A program made the translations under genes and the position numbers. Source: Natronohydrobacter sp. (lineage in GTDB: Bacteria > Pseudomonadota > Alphaproteobacteria > Rhodobacterales > Rhodobacteraceae). From it: a stretch of 11,110 bases of DNA. Shown here piece by piece: positions 1 to 7,474 of this stretch; position 1 is the first letter of the stretch, and each line of letters begins with the position of its first letter. Location of the stretch: assembly GCA_007117255.1 (NCBI GenBank), contig SKGU01000087.1, forward strand, positions 1-11,110, given 5' to 3'. The notes under the pieces were generated by a model. The model ran no database searches and was not told the DNA's origin. It saw only the letters and a program-made list of their open reading frames with translations.

Positions 1-186
1 GTGTGGCAAGGCTGGCCTGTGTGCGGCGCGCGGTCAAGCCCGACTTCGCCGGGCTACGACCAATGAACGAGGCGGGAAACTGACGCAGCTGTGACGCCCG
101 GTCGCGTCTGGAAGTGCTGTGTGGCCTTTGACTGGCGGCAGAATTGCGTTAAGCCTTTGGCAAGTGGTCAGAGGATAGAATTGGTT
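1..186. other. Leader region upstream of ccmF; possible tail of an upstream gene
   Basis: No complete gene is visible. The frame starting at base 3 is open from the window edge to a TGA at 81-83 and has GC-rich third positions, so it could be the last 26 or so codons of an upstream gene on the plus strand. The other two frames also stay open for most of this short stretch, so this is weak. The peptide does not resemble the C-terminus of CcmE, which I would have expected upstream. Bases 84-170 hold no convincing promoter; TTGACT at 128-133 has no good -10 partner. GAGGA at 171-175 is the likely ribosome binding site for ccmF. Confidence 0.3.
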
Positions 187-2169
187 ATGATCGTCGAGCT
201 TGGACATTTCGCGCTGATGCTGGCCTTTGCCGTGGCACTGGCGCAATCCGTCATTCCGCTGGTGGGTGCCCATAAGGGGTGGCGCGACTGGATGGTCGTG
301 GCGAACCCTATGGCCAGTGTTCAGTTTTTACTTGTGGGGTTCAGCTATGCCGCGCTGACTTACGCTTTTCTGGTCTCCGATTTCTCGGTCAAGCTGGTGG
401 TGGACAACTCACATACGCTGAAGCCGCTCATCTACAAGATATCGGGTGTCTGGGGAAATCACGAAGGTTCGATGCTTCTATGGGTGCTGATCCTCGCGCT
501 GTTCGGCGCATCTGCAGCGTGGTTTGGCGGCAATCTGCCTGCGACCTTACAGGCGCGTGTTCTGGCCGTTCAGTCAGCAATTACCGCTGCGTTTATGGCA
601 TTCACGATTTTCACGTCCAACCCGTTCACACGTTTGGCCATGCCGCCTTTCGACGGCACTGATCTTAACCCACTGTTGCAAGATCCCGGCCTCGCCTTCC
701 ATCCGCCGTTTTTATATCTTGGGTATGTAGGTCTTTCGATGGCGTTCAGTTTCGCGGTCGCTGCCTTGATCGAAGGGCGCGTAGACGCTGCGTGGGGGCG
801 CTGGGTGCGCCCCTGGACCTTGGCGGCCTGGGTGTTTCTGACGATCGGTATCGCAACCGGATCATGGTGGGCGTATTACGAACTTGGCTGGGGCGGTTTC
901 TGGTTCTGGGACCCGGTAGAGAATGCCTCATTGATGCCTTGGCTCTTTGCTGCGGCGCTGCTCCATTCTGCGATTGTCGTGGAAAAACGCGAGACTTTGA
1001 AAAGCTGGACGATCCTGCTGGCCATTCTTGGATTCGGCTTCTCGCTTATGGGCACATTCATCGTGCGCTCTGGTCTGCTGACTTCGGTGCATGCTTTTGC
1101 AATGGACCCCGAACGCGGTGTCTTCATCCTGATGATTCTTGCCGCTTTCATGGGCGGTGCGCTGACGCTGTTTGCGTTCCGCGCGCCGGTGTTGGAAGCC
1201 AAAGGAGTTTTCGCAACGGTCAGTCGAGAATCCGCGTTGGTCGTCAATAACGTGCTTCTGGCAGTATCATCTTTCGTGATCTTCATCGGCACGATGTGGC
1301 CATTGATTGCGGAAATGTTGTTTGACCGCGTGCTGTCGGTTGGGCCCCCTTTCTTTAATGTGGCGTTCACACCGTTCATGGTCGGGCTTGCGATGGTGCT
1401 GCCCATCGGTGCGATGATGCCGTGGAAACGCGGCAATCTGGCAAAGGCGATGCAGCCTCTCTGGGGTATTGCTGCCTTCTCAGTTGCCATGGGCGCTGTG
1501 ACATGGGCACTGCAGACCGGAAACTCGCCTCTTGTCCCGGTCGGGCTTGCCTTGGGGCTATGGGTCGTTCTTGGGTCAATAGCCGACCTCTGGACCCGGA
1601 CAGGGCGTGGCAGCACAAGTAATCGCGTTCGCCGTCTTGGGCGGTTGCCGCGCGCTGATTGGGGTAAGGCAACCGCACATACTGGGCTTGGCATGACAAT
1701 CTTTGCTGTCGCAGCGCTTGTCGGCTGGGAAAGTGAAGATATCCGCGTTGTTCAGATCGGTGAGAGCTTTGAAAAAGGTGGATACACGCTGACACTGACG
1801 TCGGTGGATCGCGTGCAGGGGCCGAACTATGTCTCTACCATGGGGACACTGGAAGCGTCGCGTGACGGTAGGTTCATCACCACCTTGCAGCCAGAAAAGC
1901 GCTTCTACCCAATTGCAGGCATGCCCACGACAGAGGCTGCGATTGACTACAAGATCCATCGGGACCTCTATATCACCTTGGGTGATCCGCAGGACAATGG
2001 TGGCTGGGCTGTACGCACCTACATCAAACCTTTTGCGAACTGGCTGTGGTTTGGGTGTTTCCTGATGGCGCTTGGCGGTATTTTCAGCCTTTCTGACCGG
2101 CGTTACCGGGTTGCGGCAGGTGCCGGGCGGTCGCGTCCAAACCCACCTAATTCGGTGCCGGCAGAATGA
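187..2169 (+). CDS. ccmF: Cytochrome c haem lyase subunit CcmF
   Basis: CcmF is the large inner-membrane subunit of the System I cytochrome c synthetase. It takes haem from holo-CcmE and, with CcmH, ligates it to CXXCH of apocytochrome c on the periplasmic side. The product is 660 residues (E. coli CcmF is about 650), hydrophobic and multi-spanning. The tryptophan-rich WWD haem-handling segment lies near residues 234-250 (WGGFWFWDPVENASLMPW). Four histidines sit where the E. coli ligands are: His172 (HPPFLYLGYVG), His260 (LLHSAIV), His302 (SVHAFAMDP) and His498 (TAHTGLGM). A soluble periplasmic domain follows (about 515-620) and a last membrane span (about 625-645). I chose ATG 187 because MIVELGHFALML fits the family N-terminus; GAGGA at 171-175 is 11 bases away, so TTG 181 (two residues longer) is possible. 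The stop overlaps the ccmH start. No defects are seen. Confidence 0.96.
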   Translation: MIVELGHFALMLAFAVALAQSVIPLVGAHKGWRDWMVVANPMASVQFLLVGFSYAALTYAFLVSDFSVKLVVDNSHTLKPLIYKISGVWGNHEGSMLLWVLILALFGASAAWFGGNLPATLQARVLAVQSAITAAFMAFTIFTSNPFTRLAMPPFDGTDLNPLLQDPGLAFHPPFLYLGYVGLSMAFSFAVAALIEGRVDAAWGRWVRPWTLAAWVFLTIGIATGSWWAYYELGWGGFWFWDPVENASLMPWLFAAALLHSAIVVEKRETLKSWTILLAILGFGFSLMGTFIVRSGLLTSVHAFAMDPERGVFILMILAAFMGGALTLFAFRAPVLEAKGVFATVSRESALVVNNVLLAVSSFVIFIGTMWPLIAEMLFDRVLSVGPPFFNVAFTPFMVGLAMVLPIGAMMPWKRGNLAKAMQPLWGIAAFSVAMGAVTWALQTGNSPLVPVGLALGLWVVLGSIADLWTRTGRGSTSNRVRRLGRLPRADWGKATAHTGLGMTIFAVAALVGWESEDIRVVQIGESFEKGGYTLTLTSVDRVQGPNYVSTMGTLEASRDGRFITTLQPEKRFYPIAGMPTTEAAIDYKIHRDLYITLGDPQDNGGWAVRTYIKPFANWLWFGCFLMALGGIFSLSDRRYRVAAGAGRSRPNPPNSVPAE

Positions 2170-2630
2170 TGGGTTTGCGTATATTGTTGATGGGGCTGGC
2201 CTTTGCTATGGCCAGCCCTGCTTTGTCGGTGCAGCCTGATGAGATTCTTGACGACCCGGTGATGGAATCGCGTGCGCGCGACATTTCGGCAGGCTTGCGC
2301 TGTCTGGTGTGCCGCAATGAATCCATTGACGAATCCAATGCTGAACTGGCGCGCGACATGCGGCTGTTGGTGCGTGAGCGACTGGTTGAAGGTGATACTG
2401 ATACAGAAGTCGTCGCCTTCATTGTCGAGCGATACGGCGAATATGTTCTGCTACGCCCGACAACTGATGGGGCGAATGTCATTTTGTGGATTGCCGCGCC
2501 GGTATTGTTCATTGTCTCGCTCTTGGGTGCTGCGCTTTATCTGCGTCAGCGTTCTCGTGCGCCGGAACCCGTCGAAGACGGTTTGAGTGCTGATGATCAG
2601 GCACGGCTGAAAAAGCTGCTGGAAGAATGA
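2166..2630 (+). CDS. ccmH: Cytochrome c biogenesis thiol-reductase CcmH (CycL/Ccl2)
   Basis: CcmH is a membrane-anchored periplasmic thiol-oxidoreductase that reduces the apocytochrome CXXCH cysteines or holds them for haem attachment by CcmF. The 154-residue product has a cleavable-looking signal peptide (about 1-22), the family motif LRCLVCRNESI with Cys46 and Cys49, and one membrane span near 104-125 (ILWIAAPVLFIVSLLGAALYL). A charged cytoplasmic tail ends in LKKLLEE. The length matches the short CcmH/Ccl2 form without a fused TPR (CcmI) domain. The start ATG 2166 overlaps the ccmF stop as ATGATG, with a second ATG in frame immediately after, so the two genes are translationally coupled. 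Rhodobacter ccl1-ccl2 have this same order. Confidence 0.95.
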   Translation: MMGLRILLMGLAFAMASPALSVQPDEILDDPVMESRARDISAGLRCLVCRNESIDESNAELARDMRLLVRERLVEGDTDTEVVAFIVERYGEYVLLRPTTDGANVILWIAAPVLFIVSLLGAALYLRQRSRAPEPVEDGLSADDQARLKKLLEE

Positions 2631-2700
2631 CGCACCGTTCGGGCTTTCCTTTCTTCATGTCGGGGCGCTAAGGTCACGCAAACCGTGCCGGAGGCCCAGG

Positions 2701-3477
2701 ATGGACTATGAAACGCTGCTGATCCGCGAAGAGGGCGGAATCGGAACTATTACCCTGAATCGCCCAGACGTTATGAACGCGCTGAACAAGCAGATGCGCG
2801 CAGAATTGACCCATGCTCTGAAGGATCTAGGCGCGCGCGTGCGGGTTCTGGTATTGACAGGTGCGGGGCGTGCCTTTTGCTCTGGGCAGGACCTCGGCGA
2901 TGGTGGCAACGCTGCGCAGATTGACCTGGAACGCACCTTGCGCGAAGAATACGAGCCAATGCTGCGCGCGATCTATGATGCGCCCGTGCCGGTCATTGCG
3001 GCTGTGAACGGCTCGGCGGCGGGTGCTGGGGCCAATCTGGCATTGGCGGCAGATGTTGTAATTGCAGCGCAATCCGCGAGTTTCATTCAAGCGTTCACAC
3101 GGATCGGGCTGATCCCTGATGCAGGCGGCACCTGGTTTCTGCCGCGTCAGATCGGCTTTGCACGTGCGATGGGTGCAATGTTGTTCGCCGACCGAATCAG
3201 TGCGCAGCAAGCGGCTGATTGGGGCATGATCTGGGAGGCGGTGGACGACACAGTCTTTGACGCTGCTTGGCAGGCCCGCGCCACGGCTCTCGCATCTGGG
3301 CCTACGGTCGCATATCGCAATATTCGTCTGGCGCTGCGCAAGAGCCTGTCCAACCCGCTGGATGCGCAGCTCGCACTGGAAGCCCAACTGCAGGCGGAAG
3401 CAGGAAAGACGCGTGATTTTCGCGAAGGCGTAATGGCCTTTCTCGAAAAACGGACTGCGAGTTTCGAGGGGCGCTGA
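2701..3477 (+). CDS. Enoyl-CoA hydratase/isomerase, PaaG-like
   Basis: This is a cytoplasmic crotonase-superfamily protein of 258 residues; E. coli PaaG is about 262. It resembles PaaG, the epoxyphenylacetyl-CoA isomerase of phenylacetate breakdown, along its whole length. Shared segments are TLNRPDVMNALN, the oxyanion-hole part GRAFCSGQDLGDG (about 56-68), AAVNGSAAGAGANLALAADV (about 100-119), LIPDAGGTWFLPRQIGFARAMG (about 137-158), ADRISAQQAADWGMIW and the C-terminal DFREGVMAFLEKR. Asp140 in IPDAGG is an acidic residue in the catalytic region. GGAGG at 2690-2694, six bases before ATG 2701, fixes the start. The gene lies 70 bases after ccmH with no clear terminator between them, so it may be read from the ccm promoter. 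No other paa genes are nearby, so phenylacetate catabolism is not shown. A general enoyl-CoA hydratase/isomerase is the safe call. Confidence 0.93.
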   Translation: MDYETLLIREEGGIGTITLNRPDVMNALNKQMRAELTHALKDLGARVRVLVLTGAGRAFCSGQDLGDGGNAAQIDLERTLREEYEPMLRAIYDAPVPVIAAVNGSAAGAGANLALAADVVIAAQSASFIQAFTRIGLIPDAGGTWFLPRQIGFARAMGAMLFADRISAQQAADWGMIWEAVDDTVFDAAWQARATALASGPTVAYRNIRLALRKSLSNPLDAQLALEAQLQAEAGKTRDFREGVMAFLEKRTASFEGR

Positions 3478-3631
3478 CGTTGCGCGTGAAAAATGAGCCC
3501 GCGTCGCGCCCTAGAGCGGGAACATGGCCTTTCAGCATTTCCAAGCGCGGTGACGCATTGATTTGTTATGCACTGAATTGCGCCAAAGACGTGCAGGTGA
3601 CACCACCGTTGTCCCCGCGCGCGTGACAATC

Positions 3632-3675
3632 GGTCTATGCAATATGCGAACAGTGCGAACCCGTGCATATAGACC
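3632..3675. repeat. Imperfect inverted repeat, unknown role
   Basis: GGTCTATGCA (3632-3641) pairs with the 3' arm at 3664-3675 (TGCATATAGACC), giving a 10-bp stem with a 2-base bulge on the right. Seven outer pairs (GGTCTAT/ATAGACC) are perfect. Within the loop, TGCGAAC occurs twice (3645-3651 and 3654-3660), nine bases apart. There is no T-run after either arm, so it is not a standard terminator. It could be an operator, a structured 3' UTR or part of a small RNA. Confidence 0.45.
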
Positions 3676-3737
3676 TGTGTTGTGCGGGTCGCGCGCTACG
3701 TTGCCCATGGTGCAACCAACAATATGGAACCGATGAC

Positions 3738-3767
3738 AAAAACGTCGGACACTCAAGGTTCTTGTCC
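3738..3767 (-). terminator. Possible terminator of the RTX gene
   Basis: Read on the minus strand, GGACA (3767-3763) and TGTCC (3751-3747) form a 5-bp stem around an 11-base loop that can pair further inside (CAAG/CTTG). Four bases later comes TTTTT (3742-3738). It lies about 55 bases beyond the RTX stop codon. The stem is short and the T-run is offset, so this is only a candidate. Confidence 0.3.
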
Positions 3768-3822
3768 CGTTACGCTTTGCGATCTGGCCCAGAGGGGGTT
3801 TGGCAGATGCCGTCAGCACCGA

Positions 3823-6276
3823 TTACATGATGTAAATATGGTCGGCCAGCATATCCATATTTGCAAGACCCGCCAGCGTGATGATGTCGCCGTTGCCAAA
3901 ATCTAGAACAATCTGTCCGTTCTCGACAGAGCCGTACATGGCAAGAACTTCTTCTGCAGTCAGATCGCCGTCCCAGAGGGCAGAATCCAGGTGCAGCATA
4001 TCCTGATCAGAAAAGCTGAAATCCTGGATCAGCAATGTGTCATGCCCCTCTCGGAAAATGAACACATCCGCGCCCGGCCCGCCAACCATCGTATCATCGC
4101 CCGGCCCGCCGTCGAGCACATCGTCGCCGCGTCCGCCATGAATGAAGTCATTCCCGGTCCCACCATAAATCGTATCGTTGTCATCCATGCCCCAGAGTAC
4201 GTCATCCCCTGCGCCGCCGTAGATCAGATCATCGCCCAGACCACCAAAGATCGTGTCATTTCCGCCGTGACCATAGATTGTATCGTTGCCGCGCCCGCCA
4301 CCAATGCGATCGCCGCTATCGCCACCATGGATCAGATCATCGCCGCGCATGCCCCAAAGACTGTTGCGGCCTGCATTCCCGTAGATTGTATCATTGCCTT
4401 CACCGCCATAGATCGTGTCATTCCCGATGCCTCCGAACAGGAGATCATCGCCAGCGCCACCACCGAAACGATTGTTGCCTGAAACGGCAAAAATGGTGTC
4501 ATTCCCTGCACCCGCCCACATTCGGTCATTGCCTGGCCCGCCCACGATCAGATCGTCACCGACACCACCATAAATGGTGTCATGCCCGAAACCGCCATAG
4601 AGTGTGTTGTCGCCCGCGCCGCCATAAATCAGGTCATGGTTGGTGCCTCCAAAAATATAATCATCCCCATCGCTGCCATTCAGGGTGTCGCGCCCCCCCG
4701 TGCCGATGAGGTAAAGGCCGGGTACGTCAGTCACGCTCGGTGGTGGCGGGGGATTCGGCACGATCGGGGCCGGTGGTTCCGGGTAGATCGGATCGTCCGG
4801 TGTGGGGGGGGATGGTGCAATATCATCCAGCAAAATATACAGTGAATCCGGCCCCACCAAGCCGTTTGGAAAGATTTCCTCGGCACTCAGGGGGCGGCCA
4901 TCATGCGATGTTATGACGACCGTGACATCGCGATAGGTTACAATGGCACCCGATGCGGTTGATGTGATGCTCAACTGCCCGATATCGCGCAGCATCGGCA
5001 AGTCAGTCATATCCAAACGATCTTCGCCCGCCCTGAAGTCGGTGATCGTGACAGTTGTACTATGCGCCCGGATCACGAAGGTATCGGCCCCTGTCCCCCC
5101 GGTCATCACGGTGCGTCCCGGACCCGAAACAAGGATGTCATGCCCCGCGCCACCTACCAATGTGTCATTGTCACTGCCGCCAATCAGCACGTCATGGCCT
5201 GACGTGCCTGTCAGGCGTTCTGCCTGCGTGAGTGAGGCTTGGCGCACAGTTCCCAGTTGAGACATGTCGACCGTGAAATGGGTCACACCGCTGGCATTTT
5301 GCGCGCCGATCAGCACATGGACAGTATCGCCCGACACCGTGGCAGAGATGGTTAACGGCGTGTTCAGCGCGCCGCCCGCGCCGTCTGCCCATGTTTCCAT
5401 ATGGATCAACTGGCCGTCCGGCAACAGTTTGAACATGGTGACGCCGTGATCTGCACCGACTGCAAAAACGAAGACATGATCGCCTGCCTGAACCAAGGTT
5501 ATGTCCTGCACATTGGCGAACCGCGTGCTGCTGGTGTCGATGATATGCTGCACCGGGGTAAGTGCGCCATCTGGCCCGACAGCGATGACACTGATGCTGG
5601 AGCCTCCGGCCGATGCGACCAGCAGGTAAGTCTGATCCTGAATCGTGACGATTTCCATTGCCGTGGGTGCGGCAATTCCGAGTCCTTGATCCGGGCCCAG
5701 GGTTGCGGTCTGTATCCACTGTCCATCGGATCTTTGGCGATAACTGGTCACTTGTCCGTCACTGCTACCCAGTGTCAGTGTGAAGACCTGCCCGTCCAGC
5801 GTGATTTGATGCACGGCAACAGTGCTGCTTTGCCATGCGTGATCCGGCAGAAGCGCAGTTGGCAGATCAGACAGCCTTGTCAGGGAAAACAGCGCTCCGA
5901 CTGACCCCTCCAGATGCGCAGCTTCGAGATCGTCAAAGCTGATCTGGTGGACATGCCGCAATGCGCCACTGCTGGTCAATGGGACGCCAAACAATGTGGT
6001 GTCCGTCGCGCCAAAGAAGATAAACGTCTCACCGTTGATTTCGGCAACCGAGATTTCCGACAGGACATGACGTTGCAGACCCGGCGGAAACACATAGCTT
6101 GCCGTCTGGGTCAGGGTGCCGTCGCCACCTACACTATAGACAGTCAATCCGCCGTATTTGCCTGTCGTCGTTACAAAGAACACGCCTTGATCCGTCGTGA
6201 CAATCACGCTGTCGCTGATACCTTGATCCAGCACATCTTCGCTCGCCGAATACACACCACCCAGCCGAAGCCACAT
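3823..6276 (-). CDS. RTX calcium-binding protein with N-terminal propeller-like domain, type I secreted
   Basis: The product is 817 residues. Residues 1-350 carry six copies of a blade-like unit, roughly 'VTxYxxxxDGxLxxxxxx' (near 44, 95, 176, 228, 279 and 331), suggesting a beta-propeller. Residues 357-401 are five RTX nonapeptides ending GADTFVI; 402-480 are a typical RTX capping segment (ITDFRAGEDRLDM); 483-523 are proline-rich; 526-741 are about 24 consecutive nonapeptides (GGxGxDxφx), which bind Ca2+ and fold outside the cell. The C-terminus (DFSFSDQDMLHLD, VLDFGNGDIITLAGL, ADHIYIM end) looks like an uncleaved type I secretion signal. The frame opens at 6435, but I chose ATG 6276: AAGGGG lies six bases upstream, there is no cysteine from here on, while the 53 extra residues would hold four, and type I substrates need no N-terminal signal. 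No secretion ABC transporter is in the window. The substrate or adhesive role is unknown. Confidence 0.9.
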   Translation of the reverse strand: MWLRLGGVYSASEDVLDQGISDSVIVTTDQGVFFVTTTGKYGGLTVYSVGGDGTLTQTASYVFPPGLQRHVLSEISVAEINGETFIFFGATDTTLFGVPLTSSGALRHVHQISFDDLEAAHLEGSVGALFSLTRLSDLPTALLPDHAWQSSTVAVHQITLDGQVFTLTLGSSDGQVTSYRQRSDGQWIQTATLGPDQGLGIAAPTAMEIVTIQDQTYLLVASAGGSSISVIAVGPDGALTPVQHIIDTSSTRFANVQDITLVQAGDHVFVFAVGADHGVTMFKLLPDGQLIHMETWADGAGGALNTPLTISATVSGDTVHVLIGAQNASGVTHFTVDMSQLGTVRQASLTQAERLTGTSGHDVLIGGSDNDTLVGGAGHDILVSGPGRTVMTGGTGADTFVIRAHSTTVTITDFRAGEDRLDMTDLPMLRDIGQLSITSTASGAIVTYRDVTVVITSHDGRPLSAEEIFPNGLVGPDSLYILLDDIAPSPPTPDDPIYPEPPAPIVPNPPPPPSVTDVPGLYLIGTGGRDTLNGSDGDDYIFGGTNHDLIYGGAGDNTLYGGFGHDTIYGGVGDDLIVGGPGNDRMWAGAGNDTIFAVSGNNRFGGGAGDDLLFGGIGNDTIYGGEGNDTIYGNAGRNSLWGMRGDDLIHGGDSGDRIGGGRGNDTIYGHGGNDTIFGGLGDDLIYGGAGDDVLWGMDDNDTIYGGTGNDFIHGGRGDDVLDGGPGDDTMVGGPGADVFIFREGHDTLLIQDFSFSDQDMLHLDSALWDGDLTAEEVLAMYGSVENGQIVLDFGNGDIITLAGLANMDMLADHIYIM
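4054..4701 (-). repeat. Main RTX nonapeptide array (about 24 units of 27 bases)
   Basis: Tandem degenerate 27-base units encode consecutive nonapeptides such as GGNDTIFG and GLGDDLIYG, residues 526-741 of the RTX protein. Several units depart from consensus in the Ca2+-binding positions (VSGNNRFGG, NAGRNSLWG, GDSGDRIGG, MDDNDTIYG), so the roll may be interrupted in places. The final unit GPGADVFIF is the usual array terminator. Confidence 0.93.
5074..5208 (-). repeat. First, short RTX block (5 units)
   Basis: Five nonapeptides (GTSGHDVLI to GGTGADTFV) at residues 357-401 lie directly after the propeller-like domain. The fourth, SGPGRTVMT, has lost the acidic ligand. It is separated from the main array by a folded segment and the proline-rich linker. 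Confidence 0.85.
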
Positions 6277-6433
6277 GTCAGTCCCCTTCATTCCACCGCC
6301 GAACAGCATCAAGGGGCCGATGGCAGCGCAGAGGGCCTGAATCTGACAAAAACGCGACCTTTTCCTTGCATTCGACATGTTGCCGAGATGTCTGGTTAAC
6401 CATGGCTTAGTTGTTTGATGGCAGTCTGGGCAC
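6277..6433. promoter_or_regulatory. Divergent intergenic region RTX gene / GT2 gene
   Basis: This is the 157-base control region for two divergent genes. AAGGGG at 6283-6288 (minus strand) is the RTX ribosome binding site. GACAT 6374-6378 and ATGTC 6388-6392 form a small dyad. The block at 6395-6410 is a CtrA-like site, listed separately. I could not identify firm -35/-10 boxes on either strand. Confidence 0.5.
6395..6410 (-). promoter_or_regulatory. CtrA-like binding site candidate
   Basis: On the minus strand the sequence is CTAAGCCATGGTTAAC. That is CTAA-N7-TTAAC, one base away from the alphaproteobacterial CtrA consensus TTAA-N7-TTAAC. On the plus strand the same bases contain TTAACCAT (6396-6403), which matches the CtrA half-site known from Caulobacter. 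A related block lies upstream of kpsE. Binding is inferred, not shown. Confidence 0.35.
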
Positions 6434-7474
6434 ATGCGCTTTCAGACCAACTCTGCTTTATTCCAGCCCGTGTCGCCGCCGCAGTCTTTCGCCGAAGCCG
6501 GGCGCGGATCACAGGGCGCGCGGCGCGTTGTGGCCATTGTGACCACACACAATAGACTAGCTCAGCTGCAACGGACGGTTGTGCAATTGCTGGCATTTTC
6601 AGCAGATCAATTGGCGCAGATTGTCGTAGTGAACAACTCGTCCAACGATGGCACGGCGGGGTGGTTGGCATCGGCGTCAGACCCGCGATTGCATGTAGTG
6701 ACGCTTGACCGAAATATCGGTGGGGCAGGCGGCTTCGCATTAGGGCTGGATTACGCGCGCAAAAGCTTCGATCCTGATTGGTATCTGGTTATGGATGATG
6801 ATGCGCGCCCTATGCCCGATGCCCTGGCGGTGTTTCATGCTAGTGATATCTCGAGCTGGGATGCAATTGCGGGCGCGGTCTATGACCCCAGCGGGGCGAT
6901 TTGCGACATCAACCGCCCGACCCATGATCCCTTCTCAAGCTGGACCAAGTTTCTGCGTACAGTGCGCGCGGGGCGAGAAGGGTTTCATCTGGGTCCGAAA
7001 GACTATGCGGCATCTGACCCCGTGGCGGTAGACGGAGCGTCCTTTGTGGGATTGTTCCTGTCTCGGCGTGCGCTGGCGCTGGCAGGGCTGCCAGATGCGG
7101 CGCTCTTCGTCTACGGCGACGATGCCCTGCAAACGCTGCGTTTGTCGCGCGCAGGGGGGCGGATCGGGTTTTTCCCGAATATCCGTTTCGAGCATGATCA
7201 CCCGTCAGCGATCAATGCGCAGATCAGCAAGCCCTTGTGGAAAGTTTATTATCAGCATCGCAATGCGTTGATTCTATATCGGCACGCTGCGGGCTGGGCT
7301 TTCTGGCCAATCTGCCTGGTCGTACTTCCGCGCTGGGCCATGCGAATGCGCGCGTATCCCGGTCGCCGAAGGGATTTTATGCGACTATTCCTGCACGGCA
7401 TATGGCACGGTCTGCTGCGTAAAACCTCGACCTCTCATGAAACCGTTTTGCATTGGGCGCAAAAGAGCAAGTAA
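6434..7474 (+). CDS. Family 2 glycosyltransferase, GlfT/rhamnosyltransferase-like
   Basis: This is a cytoplasmic GT-A fold nucleotide-sugar transferase of 346 residues, probably adding a sugar to a surface polysaccharide or lipid-linked precursor. Visible marks are the start of the fold VVAIVTTHNR (about 32-41), VVVNNSSNDGT (about 64-74), NIGGAGGFALGLDYA (about 94-108), the metal-binding DDD at 121-123 in YLVMDDDARP, GASFVGLFLSRRAL, the acceptor-side acid pair GDD (228-230) in FVYGDDALQTLRL, and EHDHPS near 253. The WKVYYQHRNALILYRHAAG segment and the order of motifs resemble galactofuranosyl/rhamnosyltransferases. Residues 285-305 are hydrophobic and may touch the membrane. ATG 6434 is preceded only by a weak CTGGG. 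A leader of about 30 residues precedes the fold, so the real start could lie elsewhere. It is divergent from the RTX gene and convergent with kpsM; the sugar cannot be told. Confidence 0.88.
   Translation: MRFQTNSALFQPVSPPQSFAEAGRGSQGARRVVAIVTTHNRLAQLQRTVVQLLAFSADQLAQIVVVNNSSNDGTAGWLASASDPRLHVVTLDRNIGGAGGFALGLDYARKSFDPDWYLVMDDDARPMPDALAVFHASDISSWDAIAGAVYDPSGAICDINRPTHDPFSSWTKFLRTVRAGREGFHLGPKDYAASDPVAVDGASFVGLFLSRRALALAGLPDAALFVYGDDALQTLRLSRAGGRIGFFPNIRFEHDHPSAINAQISKPLWKVYYQHRNALILYRHAAGWAFWPICLVVLPRWAMRMRAYPGRRRDFMRLFLHGIWHGLLRKTSTSHETVLHWAQKSK

Larger units (their letters stand above)
3478..3822. other. Gap between convergent PaaG-like and RTX genes
   Basis: This stretch lies between the 3' ends of two convergent genes. 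I see no credible protein gene. The short open frames here are Arg/Cys-rich, lack ribosome binding sites and resemble nothing I know. It holds a GC-rich inverted repeat just after the PaaG-like gene (CCCGC 3498-3502 with GCGGG 3516-3520, no T-run), the larger dyad at 3632-3675, and a possible minus-strand terminator at 3738-3767, listed separately. Confidence 0.6.

Noticed and set aside
128..156. TTGACT as a -35 box of a ccmF promoter
   Set aside because: No acceptable -10 box follows at 16-18 bases; TAAGCC and AAGCCT are poor matches.
876..1694. 272-codon minus-strand open frame inside ccmF
   Set aside because: It is antisense to ccmF, whose histidines and WWD motif are all in place; the Ser/Thr/Arg-rich peptide has no family resemblance.
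3498..3520. Terminator for the PaaG-like gene (CCCGC/GCGGG)
   Set aside because: The stem is only five pairs with a 13-base loop and no T-run follows, so it is noted as a repeat in the gap and not called.
3532..3819. 95-codon minus-strand open frame just after the RTX stop
   Set aside because: The Arg/His-rich peptide has no motif, there is no clear ribosome binding site, and it spans the dyad and putative terminator.
4054..4701. Regular 27-base periodicity resembling a tandem or CRISPR-like array
   Set aside because: The units are degenerate, have no distinct spacers, and read in one frame as RTX nonapeptides on the minus strand.
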